From the NCBI GenBank assembly GCA_903870245.1, contig CAIQCB010000057.1:270760-334759 (forward strand): a stretch of 64,000 nt of DNA, in the 5' to 3' direction. Made by a program: the position numbers and the translations under genes. Position 1 is the stretch's first letter. The number at the start of each line of letters is the position of its first letter. Origin of the DNA: an uncultured Methylocystaceae bacterium (GTDB lineage Bacteria; Pseudomonadota; Alphaproteobacteria; Rhizobiales; Beijerinckiaceae). Positions 36,661 to 46,528 of the stretch are shown here, piece by piece. The notes beneath the pieces are model-generated. The model was not told the DNA's origin and did not search any database. It saw only the letters and a program-made list of their open reading frames with translations.

Positions 36661-38520
36661 ATGCTCACAATCAATGATCTCACCTACAGGCTCGGCGACC
36701 GGTTGCTGTTCGATAAGGCAGGAGCCTTTTTGCCGGCGCGGGCCCGCACCGGTTTTGTCGGCCGCAATGGCGCTGGCAAGACAACGCTTTTCCGGCTGAT
36801 CGCCGGCGAAATCGCCGCAGAAAGCGGAACCATCGCCCTGCCAGCGCGCACGAGATTGGGCCGGGTAGAGCAGGAGGCTCCCGGCGGCGCGACGCGGCTG
36901 ATCGATTTCGTTCTTGCCGCCGACATTGAGCGGGCAGAGCTTCTGTCGCGCGCTGAAACCGCTCACGATCCGCATGACATCGCCGAAATCCAGACGCGCC
37001 TTGCCGATATCGACGCCCATTCCGCCCCCGCCCGCGCCGCTACGATTCTGCACGGCCTCGGCTTTGACTCCGGGGCTCAGCTGCGCGCCCTGTCCGAATT
37101 CTCGGGCGGCTGGCGGATGCGTGTCGCGCTTGCCGCCGTATTGTTTTCGGCCCCCGATCTGCTGCTGCTTGACGAGCCGACCAATTACCTCGATCTCGAA
37201 GGCACGCTGTGGCTGGTTGATTACCTTGCCCGCTATCCTGCAAATGTGCTGGTCATAAGCCATGACCGCGATTTGCTTGATGCGGTGGCGACGCATATCC
37301 TGCATCTCGAACGCGGGAAGCTCACGCTTTATAAGGGTAATTACGCCTCCTTCGAGAAACAGCGTCGCGAGGCCGCCCTTCTCGCGGCGAAAGCCGGCAA
37401 GAAACTCGACGAACAGCGCAAGCATTTGCAGGCTTTCGTTGATCGCTTCCGAGCCAAGGCCACCAAGGCGCGGCAGGCGCAATCGCGGCTCAAGATGCTG
37501 GAGCGGATGGAGCCGGTCACGGCGATCGTCGACGACAGCGTGCTGCCGATCCATCTGCCGTCGCCGGAGAAACCGCTGTCGCCGCCGATCATCGCGCTGG
37601 AGCGCGCCTCGGTGGGCTATGGCGACCGCGTGGTTCTGTCGCGTTTAACCTTGTCTCTTTCGAACGACGACCGCATTGGCCTGCTTGGCGCCAATGGCAA
37701 TGGCAAATCGACCTTCGCGAAATTGCTCGGCGGTCGTCTGGAGACAATGGATGGGCGGATGGTGCGCGCAGCCAAACTCGACTCCGGCTTTTTCGCCCAG
37801 CATCAGGTTGATGATCTCAATCTCGACGACACGCCCTGCCGGGTGTTCGCGCGGCTGATGCCAGAGGCTCCCGAGGCGCGGGTGCGCGCGCGCGCCGCAC
37901 AGACTGGATTTTCCGGCGCTCGCGCCGACACGAAGGTTGCGCATCTTTCCGGCGGCGAGAAGGCGCGACTGTTGCTGGGCGTCGCGACCTTCAATGCGCC
38001 GCATCTGTTAATTCTCGACGAGCCGACGAACCATCTCGATATCGACAGCCGCGCCGCGTTGATTGAGGCGATCAACGCCTATGAAGGCGCCGTCGTCCTG
38101 GTTTCCCACGACCGGTATTTGCTCGAAGCTTGCGCCGACCGTTTGTGGCTTGTCGCAGACGGAAACGTGCGCGCCTTCGACGGCGACATGGACGATTACG
38201 CCAGGCTGGTTTTGTCGAAAACCCGCACGGAGGAGCCTAATTCTGCGGCTCCTGCGCCCAACGCCCCGCCTTCCGTCGTCCCAAAACGCCGCGACGCCGG
38301 CCAGATGCGGCGGACGCTCGCCGCCGCGGAGGAGAAGGTCGAGAAATTGACGACTTTGCTGGCGCGCGTCGACGCGGCCCTGGCCTCGCCGGAGGCTTTC
38401 ACCCGCAACCCGCCGGAAGCGGCGCGGCTTGCCGCTCAGCGTGCGGAGTTGGCGGAGGCGCTGGCCGCCGCCGAGGATCATTGGCTGACGCTGGCGGGGG
38501 AGGCGGAGAACGCCGGCTGA
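36661..38520 (+). CDS. ABC-F ATPase (Uup-like)
   Basis: A soluble protein of 619 residues with two ABC domains and no membrane part. First domain: Walker A GRNGAGKTT, signature SGGWRMRVALA, Walker B LLLDEPTNYLDLE. Second: GANGNGKST, LSGGEKARLLL, LILDEPTNHLDID. The linker between them (KRREAALLAAKAGKKLDEQR) is the helical arm that reaches into the ribosome, and a C-terminal coiled coil of about 80 residues follows. ABC-F proteins rescue or tune translating ribosomes. I use the ATG at 36661; a TTG at 36640 has a better ribosome-binding site and could be used. Confidence 0.94.
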   Translation: MLTINDLTYRLGDRLLFDKAGAFLPARARTGFVGRNGAGKTTLFRLIAGEIAAESGTIALPARTRLGRVEQEAPGGATRLIDFVLAADIERAELLSRAETAHDPHDIAEIQTRLADIDAHSAPARAATILHGLGFDSGAQLRALSEFSGGWRMRVALAAVLFSAPDLLLLDEPTNYLDLEGTLWLVDYLARYPANVLVISHDRDLLDAVATHILHLERGKLTLYKGNYASFEKQRREAALLAAKAGKKLDEQRKHLQAFVDRFRAKATKARQAQSRLKMLERMEPVTAIVDDSVLPIHLPSPEKPLSPPIIALERASVGYGDRVVLSRLTLSLSNDDRIGLLGANGNGKSTFAKLLGGRLETMDGRMVRAAKLDSGFFAQHQVDDLNLDDTPCRVFARLMPEAPEARVRARAAQTGFSGARADTKVAHLSGGEKARLLLGVATFNAPHLLILDEPTNHLDIDSRAALIEAINAYEGAVVLVSHDRYLLEACADRLWLVADGNVRAFDGDMDDYARLVLSKTRTEEPNSAAPAPNAPPSVVPKRRDAGQMRRTLAAAEEKVEKLTTLLARVDAALASPEAFTRNPPEAARLAAQRAELAEALAAAEDHWLTLAGEAENAG

Positions 38521-38826
38521 TTATTCGGCGATATCGGCGAATTCCGGATGGCGTTTCAGGTAGGCCGCGACGAAGGAGCAGGTCGGCCGAACCCTGAGCC
38601 CCTGTGCGCGCGCAGAGATCAGCGCCGTGCGGATCAGCTTTGACCCAACGCCGCGGCCCGCCAGCGCCGGTGGCGACTCTGTGTGATAGAGGTCCATCAC
38701 GCCATTAGAGATTCGATAATCGACGAGGGCGCGATGGCCGTCGATCTCGATCTCGAAACGGCTTTTTTCTGCGTTGTCGCGCACCGTCGCCTCGCCATTA
38801 TTTCCAGCGCTGCTGTCGATTTCCAT
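38521..38826 (-). CDS. GNAT-type N-acetyltransferase (COG2388, YjdJ-like)
   Basis: A 101-residue short acetyltransferase. The core is [20 protein letters not shown], then the acetyl-CoA loop [13 protein letters not shown], then [19 protein letters not shown], the usual C-terminal signature with Cys. The substrate is unknown. Its stop codon abuts the stop of the convergent ABC-F gene with no gap. AGGAAAG precedes the ATG. Confidence 0.88.
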   Translation of the reverse strand: MEIDSSAGNNGEATVRDNAEKSRFEIEIDGHRALVDYRISNGVMDLYHTESPPALAGRGVGSKLIRTALISARAQGLRVRPTCSFVAAYLKRHPEFADIAE

Positions 38827-39225
38827 CCCGGCTTTCCTGTGTCTTGCAACCCCTCATCTGGTTCGCCTACGGCGAACCACCTTCTCCCGCAAGGGGAGAA
38901 AGGAAAAGGCGGCGAGGCTGCTCGTTATCCCCTCTGCCCTCACGGGAGAGGGTGGCGCGCAGCGCGAGTGAAGGCAAGCCGCATGACTACTCTCTCGCCG
39001 GCAAATCAACGATGCGATTTTTTAAGCTCCCCCGTTCGGCCCCGCTGCGAAGGGCGGCGTTCTTGCGTCAGAAGTCAGCGCCGCCGACGTAAGATTTCGA
39101 GATCGCGGGAGAGGCGGGAGCGCCTGCTACCCGAGGTTGTCAGCGCCCCGGCTTCTCCCGGCCCGGGGGAGGGGCTATGTTGCATCCCGAACCTTCCCGC
39201 CGATTCGACCAACTGGAACCTCGAC
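38827..39225. other. Intergenic stretch upstream of proS with clustered inverted repeats
   Basis: About 400 bases without a gene. It carries three hairpin modules: GGTTCGCC-TAC-GGCGAACC (38860-38878), CTTCTCCC-GCAA-GGGGAGAA (38881-38900) and CCCTCT...AGAGGG (38931-38952). These are the mosaic intergenic hairpins commonly scattered in alphaproteobacterial genomes. A further half copy, CTTCTCCCGGCCCGGGGGAG, lies at about 39151-39170. The frame of proS is open through here, but the translation is unlike ProS. Confidence 0.65.
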
Positions 39226-40569
39226 ATGCGCCTGTCCCGATATTTTCTGCCGATACTCCGCGAAACGCCCAAAGAGGCCGAGATCGTTTCGCATCGGCTG
39301 ATGTTGCGTGCCGGGCTAATTCGTCAGGAATCGGCTGGGATTTACGCCTGGCTGCCGCTTGGCCTGAGGGTTCTCAACCGGATCAACACGATCATCCGCG
39401 AGGAGCAGAATCGCGCGGGGGCTATCGAATGTTTGATGCCGACGATCCAGTCCGCCGATCTGTGGCGCGAGTCCGGTCGCTACGACGCCTATGGCAAGGA
39501 GATGCTGCGCATTTCGGATCGCCACGAGCGCGAGATGCTCTATGGCCCAACCAACGAGGAGATGATCACCGAAATCTTCCGGGCCTATGTGCGCTCTTAC
39601 AAGGATTTGCCGCTCAATCTCTATCATATTCAGTGGAAATTTCGCGACGAGGTGCGTCCGCGCTTCGGGGTGATGCGCTCGCGTGAGTTTTTGATGAAGG
39701 ACGCTTACTCCTTCGATCTGACGGCGGAGGGCGGGCGTCACTCCTATAACAAAATGTTCGTGGCCTATTTGCGCACCTTCGCCCGCATGGGTCTGACGGC
39801 GATCCCGATGGCCGCCGATACTGGCCCGATTGGCGGCAAGCTCAGTCATGAATTCATCATTCTGGCGGACACCGGCGAGAGCGAGGTGTTCTGCCACAAG
39901 GACTTCCTTGGATTCACGCCGCCGCCCGCCGATATCGATTTCGACGATCCGGCCGCCATGCAAGGCATGGTCGACGCCTGGACGAGCCGCTATGCGGCGA
40001 CCAGCGAGATGCATGACGCCGCTGCTTTCGCGGCTGTGCCGGAAGCATCGCGGGTTGCTGCGCGGGGTATCGAGGTCGGGCATATTTTCTATTTCGGCAC
40101 GAAATACTCCGAGCCGATGAAGGCGGTCGTCAATGGCCCGGATGGCAAGGAAGTCGTCGTGCAGATGGGCTCCTATGGCATCGGGCCGTCGCGCCTCGTT
40201 GCTGCGATCATCGAAGCCGGTCATGACGACGCCGGGATCATCTGGCCTGAGACGGTCGCGCCTTTCCATGTCGGCGTTGCTGATTTGAAAGTCGGGGATG
40301 CGGAGACAGCAAGGGTCTGCGCCGAACTGGTCCAGCACTATGAGAATGCTGGCCTGGACGTGTTGCATGATGATCGCGACGAGCGGCCGGGCGCGAAATT
40401 CGCCACCCTCGATCTGATTGGCCTGCCCTGGCAAATTCTGGTTGGGCCGAAGGGCCTTGCCGAGGGCCGCGTCGAGGTCAAGTGCCGGCGGGATGGCTCG
40501 CGGGAGCTGTTGACGCCGCAAGAGGCTGTCAATCGCGTCGTCGACGCGCTGCGAAAGGCCGGCGCATGA
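39226..40569 (+). CDS. proS: Prolyl-tRNA synthetase (short alphaproteobacterial type)
   Basis: Charges tRNA-Pro. From the ATG at 39226 the protein has 447 residues, the size of the alphaproteobacterial form that lacks the editing INS domain. Class II motifs are present: [20 protein letters not shown] near the start, [33 protein letters not shown] (motif 2, split in description), and [13 protein letters not shown] (motif 3). The anticodon-binding domain follows. It overlaps lolC by four bases (ATGA), giving a proS-lolC-lolD operon. Confidence 0.96.
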   Translation: MRLSRYFLPILRETPKEAEIVSHRLMLRAGLIRQESAGIYAWLPLGLRVLNRINTIIREEQNRAGAIECLMPTIQSADLWRESGRYDAYGKEMLRISDRHEREMLYGPTNEEMITEIFRAYVRSYKDLPLNLYHIQWKFRDEVRPRFGVMRSREFLMKDAYSFDLTAEGGRHSYNKMFVAYLRTFARMGLTAIPMAADTGPIGGKLSHEFIILADTGESEVFCHKDFLGFTPPPADIDFDDPAAMQGMVDAWTSRYAATSEMHDAAAFAAVPEASRVAARGIEVGHIFYFGTKYSEPMKAVVNGPDGKEVVVQMGSYGIGPSRLVAAIIEAGHDDAGIIWPETVAPFHVGVADLKVGDAETARVCAELVQHYENAGLDVLHDDRDERPGAKFATLDLIGLPWQILVGPKGLAEGRVEVKCRRDGSRELLTPQEAVNRVVDALRKAGA

Positions 40570-41846
40570 GCGTGACGGATCGTCCGACGAAGGGCGCCAA
40601 CGCCTTCTCGTCGTTTGAAGGGATGGTCGCGCTACGCTATCTGCGCGCTCGCCGGGCTGACGGATTTGTGTCGGTGATCGCCGGTTTTTCCTTTCTTGGC
40701 ATTATGCTCGGTGTCGCGACGTTGATCGTCGTTACGGCGGTGATGAATGGATTCCATCGCGAACTGATGGATAAAATCATGGGCATCAATGGCCACGCCT
40801 TTGTGCAGGCCGTAGAGACTCCCTTCACCGACTGGGACGATATCGCGCGTCGCATCGAGAAAACGCCGGGCGTGAAACTGGCGATCCCGATGGTCGAGGG
40901 CGCTGCCGGCATTTCGACGCAGTTTGGACAGTCCGGCGTGCTGGCGCGTGGCGTGCGCGAGCAGGATTTAACGCGATTGCCCGGAATCGCGGGCAATATC
41001 CGCGACGGGTCGCTCGATGGATTCGACAAGGCGGAGGGCGTTGCCATTGGTCAGCGGCTCTCCGAAACGCTCGGCGTCCGGGTTGGCGACAAGGTTAGCT
41101 TGCTGATCGCCAAAGGCGGGCAGACCCCCTTTGGCGTCGCGCCGCGCATCAAGGCTTATACGGTCGTCGCCATATTTTCGATTGGCATGTCTGAGTTCGA
41201 TAATGTTTTCGTCTATATGCCGCTTACCGAGGCGCAGGCATTCTTCAACAAGGATAATGAAGCGACAGTCGTCGAGGTTTTTGTCGACGATCCCGACAAG
41301 ATAGACGAATTCCGCTTCGCCCTGGAAAAAACCACCTCACGACCTTTGATCATCACCGACTGGCGACAGCGCAACCGTACCTTCTTCGAGACGCTTCAGG
41401 TCGAAAAGAATATTTTGTTCATCATCCTGTCGTTAATCGTGATTGTTGCGGCGTTCAATATTGTTTCCGGTCTGACCATGCTGGTGAAGGACAAGACGCA
41501 GGATATCGCCATTTTGCGCACTATCGGCGCGACACGCGGCGCCGTACTGCGGATCTTCATGATGATCGGCGCTTCGATAGGCGTCGCCGGCACGCTCGCG
41601 GGTTTTGCGCTGGGCCTGACGCTGGCGAAAAATCTTGACGCCATTCGTAATGCAATCAATAGCGCTTTCAACGCCAACCTCTTCCCGGCTGAATTCTATT
41701 TTCTGTCGCGATTGCCGGCCATCGTCGATGCGCGCGAGGTTGCGGCGATTGTCGGCATGACGCTGGTCATCGCCATCCTTGCCTCGATCTATCCTGCATG
41801 GAAAGCTGCGTCGCTCGACCCGATTGACGCCTTGCGGCACGAGTGA
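40566..41846 (+). CDS. lolC: Lipoprotein-releasing ABC transporter permease LolC/LolE-type
   Basis: Inner-membrane subunit of the Lol system, which extracts lipoproteins for delivery to the outer membrane. The 426-residue protein has the family start [17 protein letters not shown], a first helix (about 37-60), a large periplasmic domain, and three FtsX-type helices near the C-terminus (about 278-300, 320-350, 385-410). It overlaps proS by four bases and lolD follows after five bases. A single LolC/E-like gene suggests a homodimeric (LolF-like) complex, as is common in alphaproteobacteria; this is inference. Confidence 0.94.
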   Translation: MSVTDRPTKGANAFSSFEGMVALRYLRARRADGFVSVIAGFSFLGIMLGVATLIVVTAVMNGFHRELMDKIMGINGHAFVQAVETPFTDWDDIARRIEKTPGVKLAIPMVEGAAGISTQFGQSGVLARGVREQDLTRLPGIAGNIRDGSLDGFDKAEGVAIGQRLSETLGVRVGDKVSLLIAKGGQTPFGVAPRIKAYTVVAIFSIGMSEFDNVFVYMPLTEAQAFFNKDNEATVVEVFVDDPDKIDEFRFALEKTTSRPLIITDWRQRNRTFFETLQVEKNILFIILSLIVIVAAFNIVSGLTMLVKDKTQDIAILRTIGATRGAVLRIFMMIGASIGVAGTLAGFALGLTLAKNLDAIRNAINSAFNANLFPAEFYFLSRLPAIVDAREVAAIVGMTLVIAILASIYPAWKAASLDPIDALRHE

Positions 41847-41851
41847 CGCGA

Positions 41852-42541
41852 ATGAGCGAAGCCGTTCTCGAACTGCGCAATATCGCGCGCCATTACCGTG
41901 AGGGTCTGGCGCGGCTCGATATTCTCACCGACGTCAATCTCAAGATTTTTCCCGGCGAGACGGTGGCTCTTGTCGCCCCGTCTGGTTCCGGAAAATCGAC
42001 CCTGCTGCACATCGCAGGCCTGCTGGAGCGTCCAGACTCCGGCGAGACCTCGATTTGCGGCGCGCCCACGTCACGTATGAACGATGGCGAACGCACGCGA
42101 CTGAGACGTTCGACAATTGGTTTCATCTACCAGTTTCACCATTTGCTGCCCGAATTCAGCGCCGTCGAGAATATCGCCCTGCCGCAGATGATCGCCGGGA
42201 TCGGCGTCGCCGAAGCTCGTCGTCGCTCGCTGGAGCTTCTGGATTATCTCAAGCTTGCGGCGCGCGCTTCGCATCGGCCTTTCGAACTCTCGGGCGGCGA
42301 ACAGCAAAGGGTCGCCATCGCCCGTGCAGTCGCCAATGCGCCGCAACTGCTGCTAGCGGACGAACCGACCGGCAATCTCGATCCGCGCACGGCCGATCAT
42401 GTTTTCGATACCCTCATGGCTTTGGCCCGCAACACCGGGCTCGCGGCGCTGATCGCGACGCATAATCTCGAACTGGCAAAAAAAATGGACCGCCGCGTAA
42501 CGCTACGCGACGGTCGTATTGAGGAATTGCAGGATAGCTGA
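41852..42541 (+). CDS. lolD: Lipoprotein-releasing system ATPase LolD
   Basis: ATPase of the Lol complex, 229 residues. Walker A is APSGSGKST, the signature is [14 protein letters not shown], and Walker B is [22 protein letters not shown] matches LolD. I use the ATG at 41852; a GTG at 41843 would overlap the lolC stop. It ends the proS-lolC-lolD operon and converges with the PmoD-like gene, 15 bases away. Confidence 0.95.
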   Translation: MSEAVLELRNIARHYREGLARLDILTDVNLKIFPGETVALVAPSGSGKSTLLHIAGLLERPDSGETSICGAPTSRMNDGERTRLRRSTIGFIYQFHHLLPEFSAVENIALPQMIAGIGVAEARRRSLELLDYLKLAARASHRPFELSGGEQQRVAIARAVANAPQLLLADEPTGNLDPRTADHVFDTLMALARNTGLAALIATHNLELAKKMDRRVTLRDGRIEELQDS

Positions 42542-42556
42542 TCGATGTGAGAAGGA

Positions 42557-43126
42557 TCAGGCGGCTTTCTTCTTGTCGACGAACTGGCTCTTGTACCAGA
42601 GGCCGAAACCCACCAGCCCGAGCAGGCCGAAGAAGAGGGCGATGGTGATGTTCTTGGTCTCGGTCAGGCCGACCGCGAAGGGGAACACCGCGCGATATTC
42701 CTTGGAGCCGTCGTCGCTTTTGGCCGTCACGACGCCGATGAATTTGCCCTGAACCGGGAAATTGTGATCGAAGGTCAGCGTGCCGGTGCGATACTTTTTC
42801 GGCGGCGAATAATATTCGGTGTTCGCTTCGGCGTTTTCGTTAGGGTCTTTCTGTCCGACATCGCGCACAACCCGCATTTCGAGGTTCATGTCGCGCAATT
42901 CGTCTTGCTGGGCGTCCAGCGTGATGATGGTCGGGCCGGCGTCCGGAATGTCGTCGCAGAACTGCTCCCGCGATTTCAGCGGCTGATAGCCGGTGAAGGT
43001 CATCGTGTCGGGACCAATCTTCATGAGGCACTGGCCCTGGTTGGAGCCGACGTCGCCATGCGCGTGAGCTTGCGCCACCCAACCCAATGTCGCCATGCTC
43101 ATGGCGACGACAAAGCGCATTTTCAT
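42557..43126 (-). CDS. PmoD/AmoD-like membrane-anchored copper protein (tentative)
   Basis: A 189-residue protein with a signal peptide (about 1-22), a periplasmic domain, and one C-terminal membrane helix (about 159-178) followed by a basic tail. The periplasmic part begins HGDVGS and has GQCLMKIGPDTMTF (Cys33, Met35, Met42) and REQFCDDIP (Cys57); a Met/Cys set at this spacing plus a C-terminal anchor resembles PmoD/AmoD, the CuA-forming proteins of methane and ammonia oxidisers. The assignment is from memory of that family and unverified. AGGGAG precedes the ATG. Upstream on the same strand, 215 bases away, is the MCO-like gene. Confidence 0.6.
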   Translation of the reverse strand: MKMRFVVAMSMATLGWVAQAHAHGDVGSNQGQCLMKIGPDTMTFTGYQPLKSREQFCDDIPDAGPTIITLDAQQDELRDMNLEMRVVRDVGQKDPNENAEANTEYYSPPKKYRTGTLTFDHNFPVQGKFIGVVTAKSDDGSKEYRAVFPFAVGLTETKNITIALFFGLLGLVGFGLWYKSQFVDKKKAA

Positions 43127-43341
43127 TATTTTACTCCCTTTCAAAATGAGGCCGCCGCCTCTTGTCGCGGGCGGTTTTAGATCCGATCGCAGGAGGCTGT
43201 CCTGCGACGGCGTGAGGATGAAAGCGACAACTCAGATATGGCGATCTGGCGCCTTGGGGGAAAGGTCGAACAGCCACTTTTATTAGCATATATCAAGGAG
43301 CCGCGTCTGTCCCGCGACCTTCGGCCACACTGTTGAAAGGC

Positions 43342-44691
43342 TCAGTCGATCTCGAACCAAGTCGCCAGTCCCGCCGCCTCATGCTCCAGAATGTCGTCGT
43401 GGAGCGCCCATTTGCCCGGTGCGTCAGCGACGAAAGCGACGTGCTTGGTTTTGCCGGGAGGCACAATAACTCCATTGCGCCAGTAAGGCTCCCAGCCATC
43501 GTCAAGATCGTGCAGAAGCCGCATTGCTTGCCCGTGCGCATGCATGGCGAGGTGAACGGGCGAGCGATTGACGAAGCCCAGCGACACCGGGGTCCCAGTT
43601 TTCACCCGAAAGAGCGGCGCGCCGCCATAGCCGCCGGTTTGGACGCCATTAATCGTCCATAAGGAGCCGGACGATTTGGCGGGGGGAGAAATGATCAGGT
43701 CCAGTTTGCGGGCGTTGGCGAGCTTGATCTCGGGCGGTAGCGTTGGATTTTGAGGCAGTCCGGAGATTTTGTCGCGCTTGTTGACTTTCACGCCTTTGGC
43801 TGTGACGACGACGAGATCACGATCCGCCCCATTGGGATCGCGCATGATCAATCTCGCCCGGGCCCCCTCGGACTCCGGCATGTCGAACATCACCTCGAAA
43901 CGGGCGCCGGGAGCGACAGGGATGCTGCGACGCACCGGCTCGAATGCGTCGCAAGGCTGGCTGTCGATGGCGATGACGAAAGGCTGCACGCCGTCAAAGG
44001 TGAGCATCATCAGTCGCGCACCGGCGAGATTGGCAAGCCGCAAACGCACCCTTGCGCCGGGCCGGGCGCCATGAACGGCTGGGGACGGCCCGCCATTTAC
44101 GATGAGCTGCGTTTGCGTTCGACTCTCGCCTTGCGACGCGGACAGGGCGCCGAAATCTTCGACGAACTGGCCGCGCGGATCGAGACGCCAGTCGTCGAGA
44201 GCGACCGCCAGATCGACGTCGGCCTCCAGCGGCGTTGTTTCGTCGACAATCAGGAGGCCTTTGAGGCCGCGCCCCATGAGTTCTGGGGTCTTTCCGTAAA
44301 CGCTCGGGCGATACAGGAATAATCCCGGCTCGGGCAAGGCGCGTCGGTAATCGAAACCGGCGCCCGGAGCCACAGCCGACTGAGTCAGCGGAGCGACGCC
44401 TTCCATGGCGTTGTCGCCCCGCATGCCATGCCAGTGAATGGTGGCCGGCAGCTTAAGTCCATTGTCGAATCGCACGTTCAGCGTGTCGCCTTGCCGATAC
44501 CGTAACAAAGGCCCCGGCGTAACGCCGTCAAACCCCAGAATCGCGGTCGCCGGGAGTTGACCGGTTGTCGCCGCGCCCGGGCGGGCCGCCAGTCCACGCG
44601 GGGCCTCCGCGGCCCGGCCTCGATTTGGCAAGGCGCAGACCGTTGCGGAGACTCCAGCCAGAAAGGCGCGGCGGGACAGGTCATTGGACAT
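43342..44691 (-). CDS. Tat-exported multicopper oxidase-fold protein with degenerate copper ligands
   Basis: A 449-residue protein with a Tat signal (SRRAFLAGVSA, 6-16) and three cupredoxin domains. The first type-2/3 motif HWHG (86-89) is intact. The second, usually HxH, reads YRPS (127-130). The third, usually HPxHLHGH, reads SPVHLAMHAHG (377-387), so the first type-1 His is Ser. The last, usually HCHxxxH, reads HDDILEH (431-437), so the type-1 Cys and one type-3 His are Asp. Electron transfer as in CueO is therefore unlikely. It may be a structural or metal-binding relative, like FtsP/SufI. AAGGAG precedes the ATG. The PmoD-like gene lies downstream on the same strand. Confidence 0.85.
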   Translation of the reverse strand: MSNDLSRRAFLAGVSATVCALPNRGRAAEAPRGLAARPGAATTGQLPATAILGFDGVTPGPLLRYRQGDTLNVRFDNGLKLPATIHWHGMRGDNAMEGVAPLTQSAVAPGAGFDYRRALPEPGLFLYRPSVYGKTPELMGRGLKGLLIVDETTPLEADVDLAVALDDWRLDPRGQFVEDFGALSASQGESRTQTQLIVNGGPSPAVHGARPGARVRLRLANLAGARLMMLTFDGVQPFVIAIDSQPCDAFEPVRRSIPVAPGARFEVMFDMPESEGARARLIMRDPNGADRDLVVVTAKGVKVNKRDKISGLPQNPTLPPEIKLANARKLDLIISPPAKSSGSLWTINGVQTGGYGGAPLFRVKTGTPVSLGFVNRSPVHLAMHAHGQAMRLLHDLDDGWEPYWRNGVIVPPGKTKHVAFVADAPGKWALHDDILEHEAAGLATWFEID

Positions 44692-44892
44692 TCGCAACTC
44701 CTTGCTTGAGGCCGGGGGCGACGGCAGCCCGGCGGCGCTCCCGGCTGCAACGATTCTAGACAGCTGGACGGGGTGCGAGGCAAGCTGGAGAAAGACCGAA
44801 TTTTTTCCAAGCATCCTGCCTCGACCATGTTATAGAGCGGCGCCCGCGCCAGCGGGCGCATGGTTTTGCGGCGGGTTTCAAAACCCGCCGGA

Positions 44893-44978
44893 GGCGGGCG
44901 TGGCGGAACTGGTAGACGCGCCGGATTTAGGTTCCGGTGACGAAAGTCGTGGGGGTTCGACTCCCTCCGCCCGCACCA
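44893..44978 (+). tRNA. tRNA-Leu (anticodon TAG)
   Basis: Acceptor stem GCGGGCG pairs with CGCCCGC. The anticodon stem CCGGA/TCCGG encloses loop TTTAGGT with anticodon TAG. A long variable arm and GGTTCGACTCC T-arm are typical of tRNA-Leu. CCA is encoded at 44976-44978. It lies just upstream of tig. Confidence 0.96.
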
Positions 44979-45053
44979 ACGCCGCAGATCAAAGCGGAAA
45001 TTTTCGGATTCGCCGCAAGGAGTCGGCGGCAGGCATTACAGAAGGCGAATAAC

Positions 45054-46403
45054 ATGCAAGTGACGCAGACCTCCACCCAGGGTTTGAAGCAGGAATTCAA
45101 GGTTGTGCTGCCCGCCGGCGATCTTGCCGCCAAGCTGGCGGCGCAACTTGAGGAGGTTCAGGCCCGGGCGCAGATCAAGGGGTTCCGACCCGGTAAGGCG
45201 CCGATCTCGCATTTGAGGAAGCTCTACGGCAAGGGCATCATGGGCGATGTCCTGCAGGAGGCGGTCAACGAGGCCAATCGCAAGATCATCGCCGATCATA
45301 ATTTGCGTCTCGCCGTAGATCCCAAGATCGATTTTCCCGGCGATCAGGCGGAAGTCGAGCGGGCGCTCGAAGCAGAGGGCGATTTCGCCTTCACGGTCGC
45401 CTTCGAGACGCTGCCGACCTTCGACGTCGGATCTTTCGAAGACATTTCAATCGTGCGCCCCGTTGCGGAAGTCGAAGCCTCTGAAGTGGACAAGGCGCTG
45501 AACGCGCTGGCCGAGCGGGTTCAGGAATTCGAGCCTCGCGCCGAGGGCGCTCCGGCCGAGAAGGGCGACAAGCTCACCATCGACTTCACCGGCAAGCTCA
45601 ACGGTGAACCTTTCGAAGGCGGAACCGGCGGCGATATCGACATCGTTCTGGGGTCGGGCTCATTTATTCCCGGTTTTGAAGAGCAACTCGAAGGGATCAC
45701 CGCCGGCGGCCAGCAGGTCGTGAAAGTGCGTTTTCCCGATGATTATTCTGCAAAACATCTCGCCGGCAAGGACGCCGAATTTGATGTAACCGTCAAGGCG
45801 ATCTCAAAGCCCAGCCCGTTGCAAGTTGGCGAAGAGCTGTCCAAGAAATACGGTTTCGAGACGCTGGAAGCGATGCAATCGGCGGTGCGCGGCAATCTTG
45901 AGGCCGATTTCGAAAAGGCTTCGCGCGAGAAGGTGAAGCGCGCCCTGCTTGACGCCCTGGACACACGCTATTCCTTCGAATTGCCGCCGGCGCTTGTCGA
46001 GCAGGAATTCAACGGAATCTGGTCGCAACATGAGCAGGAGAGCCGCCGCGCCGGCCAGTCGCTCGCCGAGGAAGGCAAAACCGAGGAAGAGACTCGCGCC
46101 GAGTTCCAGAAGATCGCCGAACGTCGAGTCCGTCTCGGACTGGTTCTGGCCGAGATTGGCCAACTGGCGAATGTCAAGATCGAGGATAAGGATCTGACCG
46201 ACGCGCTGGTCGAACGGGCCAGGATGTTTCCCGGACAGGAGAAGCAGATCTGGGATTATTACACCAAAAACGAGCAGGCGATGGCTTCCCTGCGCGCCCC
46301 GATCTATGAGGAGCGTGTGGTCGACCATATCCTCAAGCAGATCAGCGTCGTCGACAAACCGGTCAGCCGCGATGAGCTGTTCGCCGAGGACGACGCGGCC
46401 TGA
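45054..46403 (+). CDS. tig: Trigger factor
   Basis: Ribosome-bound chaperone and peptidyl-prolyl isomerase, 449 residues. The ribosome-binding loop GFRPGKAP is at about 43-50, the FKBP-type domain spans about 155-245 (GDKLTIDFTGKLNGEPFEGG), and the helical chaperone part follows. AAGGCG lies upstream of the ATG at 45054; the frame reaches into the tRNA gene but cannot start there. clpP follows, the usual order. Confidence 0.96.
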   Translation: MQVTQTSTQGLKQEFKVVLPAGDLAAKLAAQLEEVQARAQIKGFRPGKAPISHLRKLYGKGIMGDVLQEAVNEANRKIIADHNLRLAVDPKIDFPGDQAEVERALEAEGDFAFTVAFETLPTFDVGSFEDISIVRPVAEVEASEVDKALNALAERVQEFEPRAEGAPAEKGDKLTIDFTGKLNGEPFEGGTGGDIDIVLGSGSFIPGFEEQLEGITAGGQQVVKVRFPDDYSAKHLAGKDAEFDVTVKAISKPSPLQVGEELSKKYGFETLEAMQSAVRGNLEADFEKASREKVKRALLDALDTRYSFELPPALVEQEFNGIWSQHEQESRRAGQSLAEEGKTEEETRAEFQKIAERRVRLGLVLAEIGQLANVKIEDKDLTDALVERARMFPGQEKQIWDYYTKNEQAMASLRAPIYEERVVDHILKQISVVDKPVSRDELFAEDDAA

Positions 46404-46528
46404 GAGCCAATTGCTTCCGGCCGCGCCGGGGCCTAAGACGAACGCAGAACAGATCAACGCCGGCGGAGCAGACAGCTCCGCCGCCATAACACAGGCCGGG
46501 AACATCCGGCGGCGGGAAAGGCGACGGA

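Noticed and set aside
38683..39225. A proS N-terminal extension of 181 codons
   Set aside because: The extension crosses intergenic hairpins and the GNAT gene; the ATG at 39226 gives the normal ProS start.
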